A DNA stretch of 64,000 bases from an uncultured Caldilineaceae bacterium (GTDB lineage Bacteria; Chloroflexota; Anaerolineae; Caldilineales; Caldilineaceae). The notes below the pieces were generated by a model. That model did not search any database, was not told the origin of the DNA, and worked only from the letters and a program-made list of their open reading frames with translations. Made by a program: the position numbers and the translations under genes. The DNA lies in the NCBI GenBank assembly GCA_951812725.1, contig OX638330.1:5887260-5951259 (forward strand), written 5' to 3'. Positions 1 through 10,572 of the stretch are shown here, piece by piece (position 1 is the first letter of the stretch; every line of letters starts with the position of its first letter).

Positions 1-45
1 TCGGACCAAGAAGAGCTGGCACACAGCAGGAGGGAATAGCCCGAT

Positions 46-843
46 ATGTTGACTACGGAACAGATAGCCCACTTTGAGACATTTGGCTTCGTCATCAGGC
101 GACAGTGCTTCTCCGCGACCGAAATGGCGGAGATCATCAGTACGTTCGACGACGTGTTGACCGAGGACCGCCAGGGGCAGCCTTTCGCCGGTGAGGCGCG
201 GCAAGCGGTGCTGGGCTTCATCGAGAAGAGGCCGCTACTGTCCGGTCTCGTCGAGGATGATCGCATCTATCTACCGCTCGAACAGTTGCTCGGCCCCGGT
301 TTCGTATGGATAGGCTCCGACGGGAACCTCTATGTCGGCGACACCGGCTGGCATCCTGACGGCTCGGTTCTTGACTATGGGCGCATCAAGGTCGCCCTCT
401 ACCTCGACCCGGTGACGAAAGATACCGGCTGCCTGCGCGTCATCCCCGGTTCGCACCGGCTGCCGCTGCACGCCGCGCTCGACCCGCTCAAGCAACAGCG
501 GCGCGATCAGGACCACCTGGTGTTTGGCGCGGAAGGTAGCGACATTCCAAGTTTTCCGCTCGAGTCCCAGCCCGGTGATGTGGTCTTCTTTAACCAGAAC
601 CTCTGGCATTCCGCGTTCGGCGGCAAAACGGGGCGGCGCATGTTCACGATGAATTTCGGTGCGCAGCCTTCAAAAGATGAAAACATCGAGTTTCTGAAGC
701 GGGTCTACCAGGGTAACCTCAAGCACGTGGAGAATATGCAATATACGCAGTCAGCCCGCGTGTACGAAGATGCTTTCCTGTACAGCGACAGTCCGCGCAT
801 CAAGGGCATGGTGGGCAAGCTGGTGGAGTTGGGATTCAAATGA
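46..843 (+). CDS. Phytanoyl-CoA dioxygenase (PhyH) family protein
   Basis: A 265-residue Fe(II)/2-oxoglutarate-dependent oxygenase of the PhyH family, probably cytoplasmic, that would hydroxylate a small organic substrate. The iron-binding triad is visible as H103-x-D105 in 'GWHPDGS' and H188 in 'NLWHSAFGG'. The arginines at 197-198 fit the 2-oxoglutarate contact. The core strand 'GCLRVIPGSHR' (129-138) is typical of the family, and the length is normal. A GGAGGG-type ribosome site lies about 11 bases before the ATG. The gene stands alone: the upstream context is cut by the window and a repeat array follows. Family assignment is firm; the substrate cannot be told from sequence. Confidence 0.9.
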   Translation: MLTTEQIAHFETFGFVIRRQCFSATEMAEIISTFDDVLTEDRQGQPFAGEARQAVLGFIEKRPLLSGLVEDDRIYLPLEQLLGPGFVWIGSDGNLYVGDTGWHPDGSVLDYGRIKVALYLDPVTKDTGCLRVIPGSHRLPLHAALDPLKQQRRDQDHLVFGAEGSDIPSFPLESQPGDVVFFNQNLWHSAFGGKTGRRMFTMNFGAQPSKDENIEFLKRVYQGNLKHVENMQYTQSARVYEDAFLYSDSPRIKGMVGKLVELGFK

Positions 844-1080
844 TGGGCAAAGTGTCCTATCTCGGCACGTAAGAAGCTGTCTGAAGAGAGTCAATTGGGT
901 GCCAGACGGCGTACCCTATGCACATCCAGGCTGCGGAGTCGTCCGCCCAGTCTGGCCGCCGCAATCAGATGCTGGCTAATAAACCACTGCCTGTCAGTCA
1001 AATCTGTTGGGTATCGTCTTGTTTTCACAAAGACTACGTATCCCACAACTTGGCCAACTGCCCTTACTTTTCAAACAGCC

Positions 1081-1535
1081 TCTAAGGTATTCTTCGCGCC
1101 CCATCGTGGAAAAAAGAAATTGCAGTTGACGTTGACCTTCTGCTCTTCGCAGTTCTGCAGTTGCCCTTGACCTTCTTCGCGGCCCTTAGTGGCCCTTCGC
1201 GGCCCTTCGTGGATCAAAGGTGTTAAAGGTGTTCTTCGTGGTCCTTCGCGGCCCTTCGTGGATAAAAGGTGTTGAAGTTGTCCTTCGCGCCCCTCCGCGG
1301 ACAAAAAGGTGTTAAAGGTGTTCTTCGTGGTCCTTCGCGGCCCTTCGTGGAAAAAAGGTATTGAAGTTGCTCTTCGCGCCCCTCCGCGGACAAAAAGGTG
1401 TTAAAGGTGTTCTTCGTGGTCCTTCGTGGTCCTTCGCGGCCCTTCGTGGATAAAAGGTGTTGAAGTTGTCCTTCGTGGCCCTTCGTGGACAAAAGTTGTT
1501 GAAGTTGCTCTTCGCGCCCCTCCGCGGATCAAACC
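1081..1535 (+). repeat. Degenerate pyrimidine-rich repeat array
   Basis: The gap from 844 to 1537 holds no credible gene. From about 1081 it is an array of short units built from CCCTTCGTGGA, TCCTTCGCGG and AAAAGGTGTTGAAGTTG variants, repeated about every 60-75 bases. Open frames on either strand here are translations of the repeat (EGPRRT-like peptides) and are not genes. The array ends a few bases from the stop codon of the following minus-strand gene. Confidence 0.85.
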
Positions 1536-1537
1536 GT

Positions 1538-2458
1538 CTAACGGTTCTCCCACAGCCCCCCACTGCCCTTCCCTACCCTATTAACCTCCGCAACAACCTC
1601 GTCCGCCTCCTCCGTCCCATGCTCAACACAGAACAAAGCATCCTCCAACAAAAACGCAAAATCAGCATAAAACCGAATCCGCTCCCAGCACCGATCGATT
1701 AGCGGATAAACACGCGCGCAACGCTTCAGAAAAGATTCACCATAGCAAACATACAGCCCCGCAAAATCAACCGCAGGATCCCCAATCCCCGCATGACCGA
1801 AATCTACCACACCCACGAACCTTCCCTGCTCCGCACTGTACAAAATGTTGCTCATCCCCATATCCCCATGCCGCAGCACATTACTGAAGGGGAACTGGTC
1901 ATCGTCTTCCAGAAAAGCGTCAAACTGCTGCGTCGTCCACTCGCGCCCCTCTGCCGTCAGACGGGGATAGACAACCGTCTGGACACGGTTGAAAATTTCC
2001 CGCCATCCATCCTGCGAATCCGACGGCTGCTGAGGAATATCGACACGACTGACCGGAATCGCATGCAGCGACAGCAAAAAAGATGCTATATCCGTCGCCA
2101 GGCGGTCGACTGTCTCCTCGTCACTGATCTGCGCGAACCCTTCCCTCCACAGCAGATTGCCCGGCAGTTTACGATAGCCAACAAAAGCCTTGCCCACCTC
2201 TTCCTCATCCACGTTGCAGTAAATAAAATGCGGTGTCTCCAGCGGCATTCGCCCCCGCACCGCCTCCAGTATCGCCCGCTCACGCCGCAGCCCGGCGATG
2301 CCCTCCCGGTATTTCGGAAACCGAAAAATCAACGCACCGTTAACCAGCACCAGGTCATTGTTCTGCCCCCCTCGAAACAGCTCTGCCGTCTCCAGCGCCA
2401 ATTCAGGGCAGGCCGCCGCAATACACTCCCGATACCTTAACAGCTTCTCCGTCATCAT
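1538..2458 (-). CDS. Aminoglycoside phosphotransferase (APH) family kinase
   Basis: About 306 residues with a protein-kinase-like fold of the APH/choline kinase type, which transfers phosphate from ATP to a small hydroxylated substrate. The catalytic loop is H197-G-D199...N204 ('LRHGDMGMSN') and the metal-binding Asp is D219 in 'VVDFGHAGIGDPAVDFAG'. The open frame extends further 5', but tandem ATGs at 2458 and 2455 preceded by a G-run give the natural N-terminus 'MMTEKLLRYR'. Its 3' end abuts the repeat array. It could act on an antibiotic, a homoserine-like metabolite or a sugar; context does not decide. Resistance should not be assumed. Confidence 0.85.
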   Translation of the reverse strand: MMTEKLLRYRECIAAACPELALETAELFRGGQNNDLVLVNGALIFRFPKYREGIAGLRRERAILEAVRGRMPLETPHFIYCNVDEEEVGKAFVGYRKLPGNLLWREGFAQISDEETVDRLATDIASFLLSLHAIPVSRVDIPQQPSDSQDGWREIFNRVQTVVYPRLTAEGREWTTQQFDAFLEDDDQFPFSNVLRHGDMGMSNILYSAEQGRFVGVVDFGHAGIGDPAVDFAGLYVCYGESFLKRCARVYPLIDRCWERIRFYADFAFLLEDALFCVEHGTEEADEVVAEVNRVGKGSGGLWENR

Positions 2459-2523
2459 CCCCCCACAACTCCGTCTATGCGCCCCTGCCGTTCGCAGTTC
2501 ACCAAAAACAAAAAACCGATAAC

Positions 2524-2560
2524 TAGGGCTCGTTGACGTTTGTCTGAACCACGACTTACG
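2524..2560 (+). mobile_element. Terminal fragment of MITE-like element (AGGGCTCGTTGAC family)
   Basis: The bases TAGGGCTCGTTGACG followed by TTTGTCTGAACC match the ends of the fuller copies at 46486-46763 and 51422-51630. Only one end is recognisable here, so this is a relic lying just upstream of the kinase gene. Confidence 0.45.
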
Positions 2561-2629
2561 GGTGCAAATTACGCCTGATCGTCGAAGGGCGGCGCAGCTG
2601 CGCAAGGAAAATCCGATACGCCTTTGGTG

Positions 2630-2695
2630 TTCTCCGCGTCCTCCGTGGACAAAAAGGTGTTCTTCGCGACCCTTCGCGTGACTTCGCGGATCAAT
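2630..2695 (+). repeat. Short repeat array block
   Basis: Two or three units of the same family as 1081-1535, with CCTCCGTGGACAAAAAGGTG and CCCTTCGCG motifs. It lies between the divergent side of the kinase gene and the end of the DUF255 gene. Confidence 0.75.
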
Positions 2696-2803
2696 TGGTT
2701 TTGACTATTTCAACATTCAAGCGAGAAACATCCCTAACAGGCTTTCAGCTCTTGTTGACATCTGAACAGCCTTCCCAAAATGTCAACGGAACCAAAAAAC
2801 TGA

Positions 2804-4882
<2,079 letters not shown>

Positions 4883-4998
4883 GATAACTCCCCTGACGCG
4901 TCTGCGTCGCTGCATTCAAATGGGTGTGGCAATCCATCTCGCCCCAATCCGGAAATCTTCCAGCCGCCGACTCAGGGCTGTCGGTCGCATTTTTATAT

Positions 4999-5160
4999 GG
5001 GCGGTCGGGCCTTCGGCCCTCCCTTGTGCAGGGGCTGCGCCCCCGCAACGCCCCCCTCCAAAACCATCTCTCACCGACCGTGTGTGCTCATTCCAGCCGT
5101 GCGGCTCCAGCACGCTGGCGGCCATCAACCAGACACGTGCCGGGATAGCCTAAACGGTGT
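4999..5160 (+). repeat. Palindromic dispersed element, copy 1
   Basis: The core (4999-5060) can fold as a three-way junction. The outer arms GGGCG and CGCCC enclose hairpin GGGCC-TTC-GGCCC and hairpin GGGGC-TGC-GCCCC. The same core occurs at 31607 and 47653. Similarity continues about 100 bases downstream (CACCGACCGTGTG, then GCTGGCGG...). It lies in the gene-free gap 4883-6430. Confidence 0.85.
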
Positions 5161-5395
5161 CAGCGCAGGAGAGCAAGTCAAGAAAGACAAAGGCCTGTCA
5201 AATAAGGCACTGCAGATGGCATCAATGAAATCAAAGCCCGACTCCAGCCATCCCGAAAATCCTCAAATCCCGCAAATCTTGATTCAGACAGCGCAAAGCG
5301 CCCCTTCTCAAAACCCTCCCTGCCACCGCCGCACCAGCCCCCGTCCACTATCCACCGCAATTCTCGCGCCCCCGTCAACAGAAACAGAACCTCTC

Positions 5396-6065
5396 CGCGC
5401 CCCTTAGCGGCCCTTCGTGGATCAAAAGGTGTTAAGCAGTTCTCCGCGGCCCATCGTGGAAAAAAGAAATTGCAGTTGACGTTGACCTTCTGCTCTTCGC
5501 AGTTCTGCAGTTGCCCTTGACCTTCTTCGTGGCCCTTAGTGGCCCTTCGCGGCCCTTCGTGGATCAAAGGTGTTAAGCAGTTCTCCGTGGACGAAAAAGG
5601 TGTCAAGGTGTTCTTCGCGGCCCATCGTGGAAAAAAGAAATTGCAGTTGCCCTTGACCTTCTGCTCTTCGCAGTTCTGCAGTTGCCCTTGACCTTCTTCG
5701 TGGCCCTTAGTGGCCCTTCGCGGCCCTTCGTGGATCAAAGGTGTTAAGCAGTTCTCCGTGGACGAAAAAGGTGTCAAGGTGTTCTTCGCGGCCCATCGTG
5801 GAAAAAAGAAATTGCAGTTGCCCTTGACCTTCTGCTCTTCGCAGTTCTGCAGTTGCCCTTGACCTTCTTCGTGGCCCTTAGTGGCCCTTCGCGGCCCTTC
5901 GTGGATCAAAGGTGTTAAGCAGTTCCTCGCGGCCCATCGTGGAAAAAAGAAACTGCAGTTGAAGTTGACCTTCTGCTCTTCGCAGTTCTGCAGTTGCCCT
6001 TGACCTTCTTCGCGCCCCTTAGCGCCCCTTAGCGGATCAAAAGGTGTTAAGGTGTTCTCCGTGGC
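5396..6065 (+). repeat. Repeat array with 171-bp tandem unit
   Basis: Family units (CCCTTCGTGGATCAAAGG, CCCATCGTGGAAAAAAG) are organised into a higher-order tandem repeat. The same landmark recurs at 5531, 5702 and 5873, a period of exactly 171 bp. Because 171 is a multiple of three, a 341-codon minus-strand frame stays open across it. The peptide is repetitive and low-complexity, so it is not called as a gene. Confidence 0.9.
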
Positions 6066-6430
6066 CCTCCGCAGAAAGACCACACTCCAACCCCAAAACT
6101 TCCAGTCCAAACAACCATCCACAGCCCCAAAAATATTATAACGGTACCGCCATCGCGCCGCCGAATCCACCTGTGGCAGATGGCATATGCGTGTTGACAG
6201 CAACCGATGGGAATGCTACCATGCTGCTATTCTCCCAGCCTATTATTTGTGAGTAGTGTGTCTGTCTCATCGGATGATCTGGCAAAGCATTCCTCCGAGA
6301 CAGACCATAACGTAGACCCATTTGCTGCTACTCCTGCAACACAGAGTACCAGCGATTCAGCAGTTCGAATCCGAGCCGGGGTCCATACATGGAGTATGGC
6401 TCCCCAACTATCATCACAGGGGACTTCAAA

Positions 6431-8194
6431 ATGACAAACAAGAGATTGTCTCTCCTGGCAGTGCTCCTGGTGGCCGCATTAGTCCTGGCAGCCTGCCCTC
6501 AACCCGCGCCAATCGCACCGACCGAACAAGAACCGGCTGCCGAAACAGAGACCGAAGAGGTAGCCGAAGAGGCAGCGGACGAGTCGATGTCTGAAGCGCC
6601 GGTTCAGGGCGGTGTCTGGGTCGAAGGTACCAGCGCAGACGCCACTATCCTCAACCCAATCCTGGCCTCGGACAGCGCCAGCTTTGACGTGCTCGGTTGG
6701 TTCTTCCCCAGCCTGCTCGGACAGGACCCCTTCAGCGGCGCCATCGTCCCCACCGAAATGGCCGCAAGCTGGGATGTTTCCGATGATGGCCTCGTGTGGA
6801 CCTTCAATCTCCAGGACGGCGTAATGTGGTCCGACGGCGAGCAGGTCACAGCCGACGACTTCAAATTCACCTATGACGCCATCGCCAGCGATCTCGTCGA
6901 GACCCCCCGCAAAGCCAACCTCGATAACATCGAAAGCATCGAAGTCCTCGACCCGCTGACCATCCAGGTCACCTACGCCGAAGTAAAATGCGACGCCCTC
7001 AACAATCTCGGTCTGGGCTGGCTCCCAAGCCACCTCTACGCCGCAGACTTCAGTGACGTTATGGACAGCCCGCTGAACGAAGAGCCAACCGTCAGCGCCG
7101 GCCCGTTTATCTTCAACGAATGGCTGCGCGACGACAACGCAACCGTTTTGCGTAATGAAGGCTACTGGAAAGGCGCGCCCAACATGGACGGCTGGATCTA
7201 CAAGGTCGTTCCCGACCCGGGCGCCCGTCTGGCTCAGTTGCAGACAAGCGAGTTGGACCTGATCGGCGTCCAGCCCGAACAGCTGACAACCGTAGAACTC
7301 GATTCCAACCTGAATCTGTACAAGTTCAAGGACGACGGCTACAGCTACATCGGCCTCAACCAGGCCAATCCGGAAAACCCGACGGCCGGTCAGGATGAAG
7401 ATGGCAACCTCGTCGAACAGGATCCCCATCCAATTCTCAGCGACCTCGCCGTCCGTCAGGCAATTGCCCACGCACTCGATTACGACTCGATTATCAACCA
7501 GGTCTATCTTGGCCAGGGCTATCAAATCGCCTCCAATGTTCTGCCCGCCGTTGGCTGGGCCCACGACCCCACGCTTCAGCCCTACGCCTTCGATACCGAC
7601 CTGGCCTCACAGATTCTCGACGACGCCGGCTGGACCGACAGCGATGAGGATGGCGTGCGCGAGTGCAACGGCTGCGCCACCGCCGAAGAAGGCGCCGCCC
7701 TCACCATTCGACTGCAAACCAATGCCGGCAACACCACCCGTGAAGACCTGGGCGCCCTGGTCCAGGATCAGCTCAACGGCATCGGCTTCGACATCCAGTT
7801 CGAAGCCATCGAGTTCGGTACCCTCGTCGGTGAACTGCTTGGCCAGACCTTCGATATGGTCATCATCGGCTGGACCGGCCTCGGCACCGACCCCAACGAT
7901 GACTCCTTCTGGCACTCAAAGTTCGACACGCCCGGCAGCGGCTTCAACTTTGTCAGCTATCAGAATGCCCGCATCGATGAACTGCTGGAGCAGGGCGTAA
8001 GCGTTCCCGGCTGTGCCGCCGAAGAACGCGCAACCTTCTACCAGGAAATTCAGCAGATCATTCACGACGACATTCCCTATGTCTTCGTCACCGGTTCCGT
8101 TGGCAATATCGGCTACTCAGGCAAGTTCGACGGCACCGACCCGGGCACGTGGAGCTTCTATCACAACATCGAGACCTGGTCTTTGGCACAGTAG
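6431..8194 (+). CDS. ABC transporter substrate-binding lipoprotein, oligopeptide/dipeptide type (family 5)
   Basis: A 587-residue extracytoplasmic solute receptor of the DppA/OppA family. The signal peptide 'MTNKRLSLLAVLLVAALVLAAC' carries a lipobox with Cys22 as the lipidation site. It is followed by an acidic Glu/Thr-rich linker (about 30-55) and then the SBP_bac_5 fold: 'WSDGEQVTADDFKFTYDAI' and later 'VRQAIAHALDYDSIINQVY' in the usual order. ATG at 6431 is preceded by AGGGGAC; the frame extends upstream without support. It is first in the eight-gene transporter locus. The substrate (peptide, sugar oligomer or other) is not determined by sequence. Confidence 0.93.
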   Translation: MTNKRLSLLAVLLVAALVLAACPQPAPIAPTEQEPAAETETEEVAEEAADESMSEAPVQGGVWVEGTSADATILNPILASDSASFDVLGWFFPSLLGQDPFSGAIVPTEMAASWDVSDDGLVWTFNLQDGVMWSDGEQVTADDFKFTYDAIASDLVETPRKANLDNIESIEVLDPLTIQVTYAEVKCDALNNLGLGWLPSHLYAADFSDVMDSPLNEEPTVSAGPFIFNEWLRDDNATVLRNEGYWKGAPNMDGWIYKVVPDPGARLAQLQTSELDLIGVQPEQLTTVELDSNLNLYKFKDDGYSYIGLNQANPENPTAGQDEDGNLVEQDPHPILSDLAVRQAIAHALDYDSIINQVYLGQGYQIASNVLPAVGWAHDPTLQPYAFDTDLASQILDDAGWTDSDEDGVRECNGCATAEEGAALTIRLQTNAGNTTREDLGALVQDQLNGIGFDIQFEAIEFGTLVGELLGQTFDMVIIGWTGLGTDPNDDSFWHSKFDTPGSGFNFVSYQNARIDELLEQGVSVPGCAAEERATFYQEIQQIIHDDIPYVFVTGSVGNIGYSGKFDGTDPGTWSFYHNIETWSLAQ

Positions 8195-8234
8195 ACCGAC
8201 GCAAGAACTGCCGGAAAGAACCGGCGCCTGACTT

Positions 8235-8298
8235 ACAGATCGCGTAGAAGATCTGTCCAATCCGCCACCGCTTGCTTTCTCCTTGCGGTGGCGGATTG
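8235..8298 (+). promoter_or_regulatory. Two intercistronic hairpins after the first substrate-binding gene
   Basis: A 7-bp stem (ACAGATC/GATCTGT, 8235-8255) is followed by a perfect 14-bp stem (CAATCCGCCACCGC with its complement, 8258-8298). No T-tract follows, so this is more likely an mRNA-stabilising or attenuating structure that keeps receptor transcript in excess than a full terminator. Confidence 0.7.
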
Positions 8299-8360
8299 TC
8301 AACTGTATCTCTTGCAGGCCTGTTCATCCGCACAGGGGGTTCGAAGGACAGTATCAGACT

Positions 8361-9425
8361 ATGGGCCGTTACGTAATTCGCCGCCTCCTGCAGGCAATTC
8401 CTACATTGCTGGGCGTAAGTGTCATCAGCTTCGTCCTTGTCTACAACTCGCCCGGCGACCCGATCCTCATCCGTACCTTCGATCCCAACATCACCCAGGA
8501 AACACGTGAAGTTCTGCGCAGACAACTGGGGCTCGATCAGCACTGGACCCTGCAATACATCAGTTGGTTTGCAGGCATTTCACTGCGAACCGGTGACGTA
8601 AGCGAAGAGTTTACCCGCCAGGATACCAGTTGTACCTTCGTCGCCTTCCTGAACTTCACATCCTGCGACAACGGCGGTGGCATCCTGCGCGGAAACCTGG
8701 GCACCAGCATCGCCACCAATCAGGCCGTCTGGGATCGAATCGTCGAGCGCATGCCCGCAACCTTCGAGTTAGGTGTCTCCGCGCTGCTGGTCTCTCTGCT
8801 GATTGGGATGCCGCTGGGTGTCCTCAGCGCTGTCCGTCAGGGTTCCCTCTTCGATAACTTGGTTCGCGTGCTCGCCGTTGTTGGCAATGCCTTGCCCTCT
8901 TTCTGGTTCGGCCTGATGCTGATCTTCATCTTCGGCGTTGTCCTCGGTTGGTTGCCCACCGGCGGCAGACGCACCGTCTCGCTCACAAATGAATTCGATC
9001 TGGTAGACCGGATCAGGCATCTGGTCCTGCCGACGATCATTCTGGCATTCGGAGGGATCGCCGGCATCAGCCGCTTCATGCGTACCGAAACTCTTGAAGT
9101 GATTCGCACCGACTACATCCGCATGGCCAAGGCCAAAGGAGTGGCTGCCCACCGTGTCTGGTTCATCCACGCCCTTCGCAACGCTCTCATCCCCCTGATG
9201 ACCATTCTTGGCCCCGCCATACTGGGCGTGCTCACAGGTGCAGTCATTGTCGAAACTATCTTCTCCTGGCCGGGAATGGGACGTATGACCTTCAGCGCCG
9301 CAGTGCAACGGGACTATCCAACCGTCTTGGGCGCAGTCATGTTCTTCTCCCTGCTGACGATTCTGGGCAACCTGCTCTCGGATATCTTGTACGGTGTCGT
9401 AGACCCCCGCGTGCGGCTCTCGTAA
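8361..9425 (+). CDS. ABC transporter permease, DppB type
   Basis: A 354-residue inner-membrane permease of the binding-protein-dependent family. It starts with the family N-terminus 'MGRYVIRRLLQAIPTLLGVS' (ATG at 8361; the longer frame from 8283 adds unrelated residues). About six membrane segments are visible, and the EAA-type coupling loop is 'DYIRMAKAKGVAAHRVWFIH'. There is a Cys-containing extracytoplasmic stretch after TM1 ('TSCTFVAFLNFTSCDNGG'). It pairs with the next gene to form the membrane channel. Confidence 0.92.
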   Translation: MGRYVIRRLLQAIPTLLGVSVISFVLVYNSPGDPILIRTFDPNITQETREVLRRQLGLDQHWTLQYISWFAGISLRTGDVSEEFTRQDTSCTFVAFLNFTSCDNGGGILRGNLGTSIATNQAVWDRIVERMPATFELGVSALLVSLLIGMPLGVLSAVRQGSLFDNLVRVLAVVGNALPSFWFGLMLIFIFGVVLGWLPTGGRRTVSLTNEFDLVDRIRHLVLPTIILAFGGIAGISRFMRTETLEVIRTDYIRMAKAKGVAAHRVWFIHALRNALIPLMTILGPAILGVLTGAVIVETIFSWPGMGRMTFSAAVQRDYPTVLGAVMFFSLLTILGNLLSDILYGVVDPRVRLS

Positions 9426-9444
9426 CGAAAACTGGGTTTTATTC

Positions 9445-10473
9445 ATGACCGTTGCTCAGGCAGACAGGGCGGCGCTGGCCGCCCTTACAGACGACACTCA
9501 GCTGCAGCGCAAGCCCCGTACTTACTGGAGTATGGCGCTGCAGACCTTGCGCCGCGATCTGGTTACACTGGTCGCAATCGGGTTTCTGGTCATAATGGCT
9601 GTACTTTCTCTGTCCGCATCCGTCATTTCAAGTAGCATCGGCGTTGGGCCCAACGATACCAACCTTGACAATGCCTTCCAGCAACCCTATCTGGGCCCAT
9701 ATATTCAATGGCGCACCGGCCAGAACCCGACCCGCGCCCCCCTTATGCTAGGCAAATCCGGCGGCGTCACCCACTGGCTCGGCACCGACCAGCTTGGCCG
9801 CGATCAATTTGTGCGCCTCCTCTACGGCGGCCGCGTAAGTCTCGGCATCGCCTTTGCCGCCGCCGCACTGACACTTATATTGGGCGTGAGCGTCGGCACA
9901 ATCGCCGGCTTCTTTGGCGGCGTTGTCGACGACGCCATCATGTGGTTCATCAATACGATTGTTTCTATCCCGGGTATCTATCTGCTAATTATCGTCACCG
10001 CCATCTTCAAACCCAATCCAATCACCTTGACGGTCTATCTCGGCCTGCTCGGCTGGTTCGGCACCGCCCGCCTGATCCGGGGTAATGTTTTCAAAGTGCG
10101 CGCCCTGGACTTCGTGCTCGCCGCCCGCTCCGTCGGCACCCGCAATGCCCGCATCATGCTCCAGCATGTCATCCCCAATAGCCTGCCAATTATCATCGTA
10201 AATGCCGCCATTGACATCGGCATCCTCATTCTCATCGAATCCGCACTCAGTTTTTTGGGATTGGGAGTACAGCCGCCGACCGCAACATGGGGTAGTATGC
10301 TCAACAGGGCCAACAATTTTCTCTTTCTGCGCGACCCGGAAACTGAAGCCTACGTGGCGTTGCATCTGCTCATCGGCCCCGGTCTGTTGATCACACTGAC
10401 GGTCCTGGCCCTCTATCTCATCGGTGACGGTCTGCGCGACGCGCTCGATCCGATGATGAAAAATATTCGGTAA
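9445..10473 (+). CDS. ABC transporter permease, DppC type
   Basis: A 342-residue permease with an N-terminal cytoplasmic extension, TM1 near 50-75 and a periplasmic loop. The family core 'GTDQLGRDQFVRLLYGGRVS' precedes the remaining helices, and the coupling loop lies around 'VLAARSVGTRNARIMLQHVI'. It starts 19 bases after the DppB-type gene with little Shine-Dalgarno sequence, suggesting coupled translation. It forms a heterodimer with the preceding permease. Confidence 0.92.
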   Translation: MTVAQADRAALAALTDDTQLQRKPRTYWSMALQTLRRDLVTLVAIGFLVIMAVLSLSASVISSSIGVGPNDTNLDNAFQQPYLGPYIQWRTGQNPTRAPLMLGKSGGVTHWLGTDQLGRDQFVRLLYGGRVSLGIAFAAAALTLILGVSVGTIAGFFGGVVDDAIMWFINTIVSIPGIYLLIIVTAIFKPNPITLTVYLGLLGWFGTARLIRGNVFKVRALDFVLAARSVGTRNARIMLQHVIPNSLPIIIVNAAIDIGILILIESALSFLGLGVQPPTATWGSMLNRANNFLFLRDPETEAYVALHLLIGPGLLITLTVLALYLIGDGLRDALDPMMKNIR

Positions 10474-10572
10474 ACAGTACGGTGCGTGCAGCGGATCCGG
10501 TCAATACCATCCACCGGCTGCGCACCGACTGCCAAACACTTGTTGCAAGCTCTCAGAAAAGGAGTTAAACGT

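Noticed and set aside
1538..2458. Calling the APH-family kinase an antibiotic resistance gene
   Set aside because: Only family-level kinase motifs are visible, and the family includes many metabolic kinases.
5178..6203. 341-codon minus-strand open frame
   Set aside because: It is a translation of the 171-bp tandem repeat. It has no ribosome site, is low-complexity, and stays open only because the period is a multiple of three.
6389..6430. Upstream start for the first substrate-binding protein
   Set aside because: It would place 14 extra residues before a well-formed lipoprotein signal; the start at 6431 has its own ribosome site.
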